From an uncultured Bacteroidales bacterium (lineage in GTDB: Bacteria; Bacteroidota; Bacteroidia; Bacteroidales; UBA3824), in the NCBI GenBank assembly GCA_937877455.1, contig CALFIU010000011.1, positions 1 to 22,980 of the forward strand: 22,980 bases of DNA, in the 5' to 3' direction. This document shows, piece after piece, positions 15,543-22,980 of this stretch (its first letter is position 1; every line of letters starts with the position of its first letter). Under the pieces are notes generated by a model. It ran no database searches, was not told where the DNA came from, and worked only from the letters and a program-made list of their open reading frames with translations. The translations under genes were made by a program, and so were the position numbers.

Positions 15543-16886
15543 ATGCAAGTAATGAAATTTGGCGGTACGTCTGTTGGTAGTGCCGTTAATATAAAAGGTG
15601 TAGAAAAAATAATAACAGAAGGAGCCCGTAAGATAGTGGTGCTTTCAGCAATGTCTGGTACTACAAATTCTCTTGTGGAGATAGCCTCAAAGATAAAAAA
15701 AGAAAAAAATGACGAAGCTACTCAAATTGTGAATAAGTTGCGTGAGCATTACATTAAAACTGCTAACGAACTTTTTGAGGCTGGTAACGCTGTATTGGCT
15801 GCAGAAAACCTTTTAAATTCAGAATTCGACATTCTTGCAGAAAAAACTCGTTGTAAATATTCCGACTTGTTGGAGAAAGAGATTGTGGTAGCAGGCGAAA
15901 TTATTACCACAAAGATGGTTACTCTTTATCTAAAAACGCGTGGAATTAACGTGCAATTGCTTATGGCGGTAAATTTTATGCGAACCGACAATAATGGCGA
16001 ACCCGATTATTATTACGTAAAAGAATCTATCAATCGTGAGATAGCCCAATATCCCGATTGTAACCTTTTTATCACTCAGGGTTTTATCTGTAAAACAATG
16101 AAAGGTGAAACTTCAAACCTTACGCGTGGAGGTAGCGACTATTCTGCAACAATAATTGGAGCGGCAATCAATGCAGAAGAGGTGCAGATTTGGAGTGATA
16201 AAGATGGACTTTTGAACTGCGACCCACGTTATGTTGACGAAACATACGCTTTAACGAGTATATCATACGAAGAGGCAGAAGAACTTGCATTTTTTGGTGC
16301 TAAAATATTGCATCCGTCGTGCGTATTTCCAGTTAAAGGACTTAAAATACCAATTAAACTTAAAAACACAATGAATCCCGATGCGCCAGGTACGCTTATT
16401 TCGTCAGAAAGCACGGGTAAATATGGAGAAATTAAGGCATTGGCAGCTAAGGACAATATAACAGCGATTTATATTAAATCGGCAAGTATGTTAAATGCCT
16501 TTGGTTTTTTGAGTAAAATTTTCAATGTCTTCAATATGTATAAAACATCGGTTGACATGATAACAACATCAGAAGTAGCAGTGGCTGTTACTATCAACGA
16601 TACATCTCATCTTGATGATATTGTGAGAGATCTTTCAAAATTTGGAGAAATAGAATGTGTTGGTAATCAGACAATTGTGTGCGCTGTTGGTAATATACCA
16701 GCTCAACAAAGTAGCATTTCTGTAAAAATATTTGAGGCCATGAGCGACATTCCAATCAAAATGATTTCGTTTGGCGCAAGTAAGCGTAATATTACCATGC
16801 TTATAGACGGAAACGACAAGAGTCGTGCACTTAACAACTTGAATAAAACCCTTTTTAAAGAAAAATTATGTTCAGCGAAGAAATAA
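15543..16886 (+). CDS. lysC: Aspartokinase
   Basis: A 447-aa monofunctional aspartate kinase, which phosphorylates L-aspartate at the first step toward lysine, threonine, methionine and diaminopimelate. The kinase domain begins KFGGTSVG (5-12) and contains LTRGGSDYSATIIGAA (near 195-211), W-S-D-K-D-G-L (near 219-225) and E-E-A-E-E-L-A-F-F-G-A-K-I-L-H-P (near 242-257). Two C-terminal ACT domains (about 305-447) should bind an amino-acid effector, probably lysine since lysA is next; this is inference. There is no homoserine dehydrogenase fusion. The start at 15543 is preceded by an A-rich stretch rather than a Shine-Dalgarno; Met4 is an alternative. Its last 19 nt overlap lysA in another frame, so the two are translationally coupled. 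Confidence 0.93.
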   Translation: MQVMKFGGTSVGSAVNIKGVEKIITEGARKIVVLSAMSGTTNSLVEIASKIKKEKNDEATQIVNKLREHYIKTANELFEAGNAVLAAENLLNSEFDILAEKTRCKYSDLLEKEIVVAGEIITTKMVTLYLKTRGINVQLLMAVNFMRTDNNGEPDYYYVKESINREIAQYPDCNLFITQGFICKTMKGETSNLTRGGSDYSATIIGAAINAEEVQIWSDKDGLLNCDPRYVDETYALTSISYEEAEELAFFGAKILHPSCVFPVKGLKIPIKLKNTMNPDAPGTLISSESTGKYGEIKALAAKDNITAIYIKSASMLNAFGFLSKIFNVFNMYKTSVDMITTSEVAVAVTINDTSHLDDIVRDLSKFGEIECVGNQTIVCAVGNIPAQQSSISVKIFEAMSDIPIKMISFGASKRNITMLIDGNDKSRALNNLNKTLFKEKLCSAKK

Positions 16887-18025
16887 TTAACAAGTTTAAA
16901 CAAACGCCCACACCTTTTTATTATTATGACAAAAAATTGTTGCAATTAACGCTTGATACATTAAAAAAGGCAGCAGACAAATATGGCTACATTGTTCATT
17001 ATGCAGTAAAGGCCAATGCAAATCTAGAAATATTAAAAATTATTTCATCTTATGGTTTTGGTGCCGATTGTGTTAGTGGTAACGAAGTAAAACAAGCTGT
17101 TGACTGCGGATTTAGTGGTGATAAGATTGTGTATGCTGGCGTTGGAAAGTCAGACAAAGAAATAAAATTGGCGTTAGAGCTTGGAATATTTTGTTTTAAT
17201 TGTGAGTCGCTCCAAGAGCTTGAAGTAATAAACTCGTTGGCAAGTGAATGTGGAAAAAAAGCAAGTGTTGCGTTACGACTTAATCCCGGAATAGATGCTC
17301 ATACCAACAAGTGTATCAATACAGGATTAGAAGATAGCAAGTTTGGTATAGATTTCAATTATCTTGAAGATACGGTTAAATTTGTGCAAAGTCTTGAAAA
17401 TGTAAAACTTATAGGATTACACTTTCACATAGGCTCTCAAATTCTTGACATGGAACCATATCGCTTGTTGTGTCAACGTAGCAACGAGATGCAGCAAAAA
17501 CTCAACGAATTAAACATTTCGTTGCCAGAAATTAATCTTGGAGGAGGACTTGGTATAGACTATCAACAACCCGACGAGAATCCGATACCTGATTTTGAAA
17601 AATTACTTGATTTGATACATCAAAATCTCAAGGTTATGCCAGGACAGCGAGTCCATTTTGAGTTTGGTCGTTCGGTGGTTGCACAATGTGGAACTCTAAT
17701 TTCGCGTGTACTTTACATAAAGCCTGCCGTTAAAACAAATTTTGCGATAGCAGATGCAGGATTTACCGATTTAATACGTCCAGCACTTTATGGTGCATAT
17801 CACAAGATAGAAAACCTTACATCAAAAAGCAAAGAAACCAAAACATACGATGTTGTTGGTCCTATTTGCGAATCTACTGACGTGTTTATCAGTAATTTAG
17901 AAATGCCAGTAACTAATCGTGGCGACATTCTTGCATTTAGAAGTGCAGGAGCTTACGGAGAAATAATGGCTTCGAGATACAATTTGAGAGATATTCCAAA
18001 GAGTTATTTCTTTAACAATGATTAG
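16868..18025 (+). CDS. lysA: Diaminopimelate decarboxylase
   Basis: A 385-aa PLP enzyme of fold type III that makes L-lysine from meso-diaminopimelate. The cofactor lysine is K48 (YAVKAN); other signatures are GLHFHIGSQI (183-192), the PLP-phosphate loop LGGGLGIDY (224-232), EFGRSVV (265-271) and the active-site cysteine from the other subunit, C334 (GPICESTDVF). The Y-G-x-Y-H stretch (308-312) and G-A-Y (361-363) also fit. At 385 residues it is slightly shorter than the usual 400-420, mainly in surface loops; no key residue is missing. It starts inside the end of lysC. Meso-DAP decarboxylation implies a DAP pathway and DAP-type peptidoglycan in this organism. Confidence 0.95.
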   Translation: MFSEEIINKFKQTPTPFYYYDKKLLQLTLDTLKKAADKYGYIVHYAVKANANLEILKIISSYGFGADCVSGNEVKQAVDCGFSGDKIVYAGVGKSDKEIKLALELGIFCFNCESLQELEVINSLASECGKKASVALRLNPGIDAHTNKCINTGLEDSKFGIDFNYLEDTVKFVQSLENVKLIGLHFHIGSQILDMEPYRLLCQRSNEMQQKLNELNISLPEINLGGGLGIDYQQPDENPIPDFEKLLDLIHQNLKVMPGQRVHFEFGRSVVAQCGTLISRVLYIKPAVKTNFAIADAGFTDLIRPALYGAYHKIENLTSKSKETKTYDVVGPICESTDVFISNLEMPVTNRGDILAFRSAGAYGEIMASRYNLRDIPKSYFFNND

Positions 18026-18131
18026 CAATAGGTTAGTAAAAAAAAATATAATTGCTAAAAATCAAAAATAAAAAAGTTTCAAAAAAATGAATTTTTTTTT
18101 GAAAAAAATTAAACAGCTTAACAAAAATTAT

Positions 18132-18139
18132 TATTTTTG
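18132..18139 (+). promoter_or_regulatory. Possible -7 element upstream of the PorE-like gene
   Basis: TATTTTTG matches TAnnTTTG perfectly and lies about 55 nt before the ATG at 18194. No TTTG occurs at the usual 19-21 nt upstream, so the promoter may need an activator or be weak. In AT-rich DNA a lone -7 match is modest evidence. Confidence 0.35.
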
Positions 18140-18193
18140 CGGCTGATAAAAAGAAAAATTTTAGCTAAGAAGTCCTAATGAACGAATAAAAAT

Positions 18194-20320
18194 ATGAAAA
18201 ACTTTTTTTCATTGGTTATAGTCTTTTTGGTAGCAGCAGGAATTGGTAAACAAGCTGTTGCACAAGACGATATTAACATCGGAATGGCCGAAGAAATGGT
18301 TTACAACGAAGATTTTACTTCGGCTATTGATATGTACAATAAACTTATAGCTATGGATCCTAACAACGGTACATACCGTTTTCAATTGGGATTTTGCTAT
18401 CTAAACACCGCAACAAAAAAACAATATGCTTCGTCATGTTTTAGTAAGGCGTTGGAATTGTACAAACCAAAACAACGCAAAGGTACTCAAGGAATAGAAA
18501 CAGAATTTTATCTTGGACGTGCGTATAGAGTAAATGATAGTATAGACGAGGCGTTGGATGTGTTGGAAAAACTTAAAAAACGCGTAACCAACAGGAGATT
18601 CCTTGAAATCGTTGACAACGAAATTGAAATGTGTAATCTCACTAAGGAAATGAAAAGCCATCCAGTAGAAATAGAAGTTCATAACCTTGGTGCTATAGTT
18701 AACGGTGAATATGCCGACCATAGTCCTGTGATTACAGCAGACGAATCATTGTTGCTTTTTACATCGCGTCGCGAATATGAAGGAGGCGAGAAACAAGCTG
18801 ATGGTCAATATGATGAAAACATTTATTATTGCTATAAAATGGAAACTGGTACATGGTCGGAGCCGATACCTATTGATAGTGTAAATACTCCAGAACATGA
18901 TGCTACTGTTGCTTTGTCGTATGATGGTCGCGAACTTTATATTTATCGTGAAGATAATAATGGAACGCTTTTAGTTTCGTCGTATGATGGTTCTAATTGG
19001 ACTAAACCAAAGGAACTTAATTCGGCTATTAATACAAAATATCGTGAAACTGGTGCTGGAATATCTGCTGATGGAAGCAAACTTTATTTTGCCAGCGATC
19101 GTCCAGGTGGAAAAGGTGGATATGATATTTATGTTGCAGAGCGTCAGTCTAATGGCGATTGGGGCAATGTAAAAAACCTTGGCGACAAAGTTAATACAAA
19201 AGAAGACGAAGAAGGACCTTTTATAGTTCCTGACAATTCACGTTTATATTTTAGTTCAAAAGGTCATAAAGGTCTTGGAGGATATGATATTTTCCATAGC
19301 GACAACCAAACAAACTCTTGGAGCGATGCTGTTAACGCAGGTTTTCCAATCAACACTGCAGAAGACGATGTGTTCTTGTTTTTAACGCCTTCTGGAAAAT
19401 TCTCATATTTTGCTTCGGAACGTCTTGACGGTATGGGACATTCAGACCTTTATGTAATGGGATTGCCCGCCGATATGGAAACAAAACTTACTGTAATGAC
19501 TGGTAAGGTAATTGTTTGTGAGGGTGATTTACCTGAAAGTCTTGTAATGATTCGTGATAACTCGTTAGGAATTATAAATACAGCAATTCCAAACAAACGC
19601 ACTGGAAAATTTATATTCATAGTAAAACGTGCTCACAACTATACATTGTCAGTTTCGGTTGGCGACAAGATTGTTTTTGAAGAAACTTTTGATATACCAG
19701 TAAATGCTCCTGGTCAACAATTATATAAAAGTGTAAGACTTGATCCAGAAAAACAATGTATCGAACCTGTAAATTCTGTTGCCTTGAATAGTGATGACTA
19801 TATTAATCCAAAGTATATTGATGAGCGTGGAGTTATCTATGACGATTTGATAGAAGTGGAAAGTATTTTGTTTAACTTTGCTCAGGCAAATGATGATGAG
19901 ATATCAGGTAACGAAAATTTCGTAAAGTTGTCGGAATATCTTAAAAAGAATCCAACAGCTGTTATAGAAATTGGAGCATTCGCTGATTCAAAAGGTAGTG
20001 CAGCATTTAACCAAGCTTTAACAGAAAAACGCGCAAATGTTGCCTATGATTTTTTGGTTAATAAGTTGGGTGTAAATCCAAAGCAATTGAAAGCTGTAGG
20101 TTATGGAGAAGAAAACCCAATCACTTTCAATAAAATAAATGGAAATTGGGAAGAGGAATCTAAAAAATACAATCGTCGTATAGAGTTCCATATACTTGAA
20201 GAAGGAGAGGAATCTTTATTAATACGTCAGTTGAAAGAAAAAATTCCTGGAAAATATTTGAATCCAGCATACAAAACCGATTATAAGAAAGCTGCTGGTA
20301 CTCCAGAAACTAATATTTAA
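18194..20320 (+). CDS. PorE-like TPR/PD40/OmpA outer-membrane protein
   Basis: A 708-aa exported protein. A type I signal peptide (1-24, ending AVAQ) has no lipobox cysteine. TPR-like helices cover 30-150, a PD40/WD40-like beta-propeller 165-425 (repeats with S-x-D-G-x-x-L-Y-F-x-S-x-R, e.g. near 291-303 and 349-356), a small carboxypeptidase-regulatory-like beta domain 433-515, and an OmpA C-terminal peptidoglycan-binding domain 550-670 with G-A-F-A-D-S-K-G (594-601) and Y-N-R-R-I-E-F (659-665). This order is that of PorE, a type IX secretion component joining the secretion ring to peptidoglycan. Bacteroidota also code many paralogues with the same order, so PorE itself is not certain. The OmpA arginine and aspartate that contact DAP are present (D598, R661/R662 region). 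priA follows 25 nt later. Confidence 0.85.
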   Translation: MKNFFSLVIVFLVAAGIGKQAVAQDDINIGMAEEMVYNEDFTSAIDMYNKLIAMDPNNGTYRFQLGFCYLNTATKKQYASSCFSKALELYKPKQRKGTQGIETEFYLGRAYRVNDSIDEALDVLEKLKKRVTNRRFLEIVDNEIEMCNLTKEMKSHPVEIEVHNLGAIVNGEYADHSPVITADESLLLFTSRREYEGGEKQADGQYDENIYYCYKMETGTWSEPIPIDSVNTPEHDATVALSYDGRELYIYREDNNGTLLVSSYDGSNWTKPKELNSAINTKYRETGAGISADGSKLYFASDRPGGKGGYDIYVAERQSNGDWGNVKNLGDKVNTKEDEEGPFIVPDNSRLYFSSKGHKGLGGYDIFHSDNQTNSWSDAVNAGFPINTAEDDVFLFLTPSGKFSYFASERLDGMGHSDLYVMGLPADMETKLTVMTGKVIVCEGDLPESLVMIRDNSLGIINTAIPNKRTGKFIFIVKRAHNYTLSVSVGDKIVFEETFDIPVNAPGQQLYKSVRLDPEKQCIEPVNSVALNSDDYINPKYIDERGVIYDDLIEVESILFNFAQANDDEISGNENFVKLSEYLKKNPTAVIEIGAFADSKGSAAFNQALTEKRANVAYDFLVNKLGVNPKQLKAVGYGEENPITFNKINGNWEEESKKYNRRIEFHILEEGEESLLIRQLKEKIPGKYLNPAYKTDYKKAAGTPETNI

Positions 20321-20345
20321 TAGTATATATGCATGTTTTGGGAAT

Positions 20346-22823
20346 ATGTATGCAGAGGTAATATTACCGTTATCATTGCCTAATCTGTTTACTTACGCAA
20401 TTCCCGATACGTTGCAAAGTCAATGCTGCGAAGGAAAACGAGTTGTTGTTCCTTTTGGAAAAAACAAACTTTATTCTGCTATTGTATATAAAATTACAGA
20501 AGTTTGTAGCAACGACTATGAGATAAAAGAAATTGTTGAGATTATCGACGAAAAGCCTATTGTAAGCGCAATTCAACTTCGTTTTTGGAGTTGGATTGCG
20601 TCTTATTATATGTGTTATATTGGCGAAGTGTATCGAGCAGCCGTTCCTACTGGTTTGAAATTAGAGAGCGAAACTATTCTTTTTAGAACTCCTAAACAAT
20701 TGGATTATAATGAGTTATCGCCAAAAGATGTAATGTTGCTTGCTAAAATGGATAACGGTCTTAGCGAGGTTGCAATGTCGCAAATACAGAAAATTACAGG
20801 TTTAAAAAACAATATCTCTCTTGTTAAAAAACTTATTGCTTCAGGTTATCTTGTTGCCGATAATGTTATAGAAGAAAAGATTAAACCAAAGACTGAAAAA
20901 TATTTAATTCTCTCCGAGATAATAAAAGACGAATTAGATATAAAAAAAATTTTCGATGAGCTTGAAAAAAAAGCACCAAAGCAATTGATGATTTTGATGT
21001 TTTATATTTCTAATTCTGGTATAAAGATTAAAGATGGTGAAATATTAGAACGTGGCGAAATTTCTAAGAAGAAAATTCTTGAAAATCAACAATTTAGTCA
21101 GTCAGCTTTAACGTCGCTTGTTACAAAAGGAATTTTTTATGAAAAAGAACGCGAAGTTTCAAGACTTGAAAAATTTTCGGGAGATTTGGAGCTTTTTCAT
21201 AATCTTACAACTGCACAACAAAATGCTTTTGATGACATTTTGAAACTTTTTGAACACAAAAATACTGTTTTGCTATATGGTGTTACAGGAAGTGGAAAAA
21301 CAGAAATCTATATAAAACTTATTGATCAATATTTGCAAAGAAGTTCTCAAGTACTTTATATTTTGCCTGAAATTGTACTTACTTCGCAGATTATTAGGCG
21401 TTTACAAAAAGTGTTTGGGGATGCTGTTTGTATTTATCATAGTAAGATTTCTGATGCCGAACGAACTGAAATTTGGCAAAATCTTAGTCGTGGAGATGAA
21501 AATTCTTACAAACTTATACTTGGTGTAAGGTCATCAATTTTTTTACCTTTTACAAACCTTGGACTTATTATTGTAGATGAGGAACATGAAACTTCTTTTA
21601 AGCAATTTGACCCTGCACCACGTTACAATGCGCGCGATTGTGCTGTTGTTTTAGCTACTTTTTTTGGCGCAAAAGTTCTTTTAGGCTCGGCTACTCCTGC
21701 TGTAGAAAGTTATTATAATGCCGTTAATGGAAAATATGGTCTTGTGGAATTGACAAAGCGTTATTCTGAGAATGGTATGCCAGAAATTTTTCTTGTTGAT
21801 ACCTTTGCGGCTGCTCAAAAAAAGCAAATGAAGTCTTTGTTTTCTCCTCAACTTTTAGCTGAAATTAGGGGCAATATTAAACGTGGTGAACAATCTGTTT
21901 TGTTTCGCAATCGTCGAGGTTTTTCTCCATACGTTGAATGTGAATCTTGTGGTTGGATTCCCATGTGTCAAAATTGTGATGTAAGTCTTACTTATCATAA
22001 ACGTGATAATAGGCTTGTATGTCATCATTGTGGTTTTATTATGGATATGCCACAAAAATGTTGTGCTTGTGGAGATAACACGTTGAAAACTATTGGGTTT
22101 GGAACCGAAAAAATTGAAGATGAGATAAAGATTTTTTTCCCTGATGCCAATATTGCTCGTCTTGATTCTGATACAACAACTTCAAAATCGAGGTTTGAAA
22201 AAATTATTAGTGATTTTGAAAATGGCGAAATTGATATTTTAGCTGGTACTCAGATGATTTCAAAAGGTTTTGATTTTAAGAAACTTAAATTCGCTGGAAT
22301 TTTGAGTGCCGATAGTATGCTAAATTTTCCAGATTTTAGAGCCGAAGAACGAGCTTTTCAGTTAATAACGCAAGTTGCAGGTCGTACAGGACGCACAGAT
22401 ATGCGAGGGAGGGTGCTTGTTCAAACCTCTCATCCCGAAAAACAGGTTTTTGAAGATATTATTACAAATAATTATAAATCGTTGTATTCCAGATTGATAG
22501 CTGAGAGAAGTAAGTTTGCATATCCGCCATTTTCAAAACTTATTAAAATTCAGGTTAAGCATAAAGAAGAACAAGTTTTAAATCATAGTGCTAATATCTT
22601 GGCTGTTTTTTTGCGAAAAATATTTGGTGTTGGCGTTTTAGGACCAGAATTTCCTTTGATTTCACGTATTCAAACTTTTTATCTTAAAGATATATTGATA
22701 AAAATTAGCAAAAATCACTATGGAGACACCGCCAAACAAAAGATTTGGGAAGGTATAAACTATACAAAAAGTACAGCATTAAAACCAGGACTTATTATTA
22801 CTATAAATGTAGATCCGTTATAA
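20346..22823 (+). CDS. priA: Primosomal replication restart helicase PriA
   Basis: An 825-aa superfamily 2 3'-to-5' DNA helicase that recognises stalled forks and reloads the replicative helicase. The N-terminal fork-binding region (1-110) starts Y-A-E-V-I-L-P-L. Walker A is GVTGSGKT (near 315-322), motif II D-E-E-H (near 414-417), followed by the PriA aromatic-rich loop S-F-K-Q-F-D-P-A-P-R-Y-N-A-R-D, then G-S-A-T-P. Two zinc sites lie in the cysteine region around 535-580 (CESC, CQNC, CHHC, CCAC), all eight positions present. Motifs V/VI include L-A-G-T-Q-M-I-S-K-G-F-D-F and Q-V-A-G-R-T-G-R. Length is within the family range. The C-terminal domain (about 720-825) is intact. Spacing of 25 nt suggests read-through from the PorE-like gene. 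Confidence 0.95.
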   Translation: MYAEVILPLSLPNLFTYAIPDTLQSQCCEGKRVVVPFGKNKLYSAIVYKITEVCSNDYEIKEIVEIIDEKPIVSAIQLRFWSWIASYYMCYIGEVYRAAVPTGLKLESETILFRTPKQLDYNELSPKDVMLLAKMDNGLSEVAMSQIQKITGLKNNISLVKKLIASGYLVADNVIEEKIKPKTEKYLILSEIIKDELDIKKIFDELEKKAPKQLMILMFYISNSGIKIKDGEILERGEISKKKILENQQFSQSALTSLVTKGIFYEKEREVSRLEKFSGDLELFHNLTTAQQNAFDDILKLFEHKNTVLLYGVTGSGKTEIYIKLIDQYLQRSSQVLYILPEIVLTSQIIRRLQKVFGDAVCIYHSKISDAERTEIWQNLSRGDENSYKLILGVRSSIFLPFTNLGLIIVDEEHETSFKQFDPAPRYNARDCAVVLATFFGAKVLLGSATPAVESYYNAVNGKYGLVELTKRYSENGMPEIFLVDTFAAAQKKQMKSLFSPQLLAEIRGNIKRGEQSVLFRNRRGFSPYVECESCGWIPMCQNCDVSLTYHKRDNRLVCHHCGFIMDMPQKCCACGDNTLKTIGFGTEKIEDEIKIFFPDANIARLDSDTTTSKSRFEKIISDFENGEIDILAGTQMISKGFDFKKLKFAGILSADSMLNFPDFRAEERAFQLITQVAGRTGRTDMRGRVLVQTSHPEKQVFEDIITNNYKSLYSRLIAERSKFAYPPFSKLIKIQVKHKEEQVLNHSANILAVFLRKIFGVGVLGPEFPLISRIQTFYLKDILIKISKNHYGDTAKQKIWEGINYTKSTALKPGLIITINVDPL

Positions 22824-22942
22824 CAATTATTTAATGTTAATGGTGATGAAATTTAAATTTTATTATTTTATTTAGTTGTTTGAAATCTTTTATAATTATT
22901 ATAAAAAATACTAAGAAACTTAAATATTAACGATATAAAAAT

Positions 22943-22980
22943 ATGAGATTAGCGTCAAGAATCAACAGAGTGGCAGTTTC
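22943..22980 (+). CDS. Start of a probable class I/II aminotransferase (partial)
   Basis: An ATG at 22943 opens a frame to the window edge giving MRLASRINRVAVS. Bacteroidota aspartate aminotransferases often begin with a similar L-S-x-R-[IL]-N-x-[LV]-x-x-S-A-T-L-A stretch, which is why I suggest that family. Only 12 complete codons are visible, so both the gene and its identity are tentative. Confidence 0.35.
   Translation, partial: MRLASRINRVAV

Noticed and set aside
18022..18058. TTAGCAAT / ATTGCTAA inverted repeat after lysA as a terminator.
   Set aside because: Only 8 bp of weak stem with a 21-nt loop, overlapping the lysA stop and not followed by a T-tract.
18194..20320. The OmpA-domain protein as the YfiB partner of the YfiR-like protein.
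   Set aside because: YfiB is a small OmpA lipoprotein; this protein is 708 aa with TPR and propeller domains, has no lipobox, and lies in a different operon on the opposite strand.
22824..22942. Promoter or terminator between priA and the last partial gene.
   Set aside because: AT-rich with no clear TAnnTTTG at the right distance from a TTTG, and no stable hairpin followed by a T-tract.

Overview
The window is AT-rich DNA from a member of the Bacteroidota, probably Bacteroidales. The evidence is Bacteroidota-type promoters (TTTG, 19-20 nt, then TAnnTTTG) at three intergenic sites, few Shine-Dalgarno sequences, a Bacteroidota-type ABC-F ATPase, a TPR/PD40/OmpA outer-membrane protein with the domain order of the type IX secretion protein PorE, and a lysC-lysA pair. 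The first ~0.9 kb is different. It is even more AT-rich and reads best as a two-exon eukaryotic gene for a CFAP97/Hemingway-like ciliary protein, which suggests either a chimeric join to protist DNA or a transfer.

Layout. 1-903 (minus): the eukaryote-like split gene. 924-3923 (minus): miaB and an ABC-F ATPase, sharing a promoter at 3968-3998. 3924-4351: a divergent intergenic region with a ~204-bp inverted-repeat element flanked by 11-bp direct repeats, and a promoter. 4352-7387 (plus): flavin reductase-like protein, a YbjN-like protein of unknown function, and an HtrA-type protease with a zinc ribbon, closed by a strong bidirectional terminator. 7429-15291 (minus): a five-gene signalling operon consisting of two GAF sensors without output domains, a YfiR-like periplasmic protein, a CHASE8-like hybrid histidine kinase and an unknown 144-aa protein. 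15543-18025 (plus): lysC and lysA, overlapping. 18194-22823 (plus): PorE-like protein and PriA. The start of an aminotransferase gene lies at the right edge.

The signalling operon is the most interesting bacterial part. It runs from one clear promoter (15385-15415) to one clear terminator (7386-7430), with gaps of 4-12 nt. A YfiR-like protein beside a sensor with a YfiN-like CHASE8 input suggests the periplasmic half of the YfiR/YfiN switch wired to a phosphorelay instead of a diguanylate cyclase. The two GAF proteins share a paralogous cytoplasmic half but have unrelated extracytoplasmic sensors and no recognisable output. No Hpt protein or DNA-binding response regulator lies in the window, so the output is unknown.

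All identifications come from reading motifs and domain order; no database search was run.
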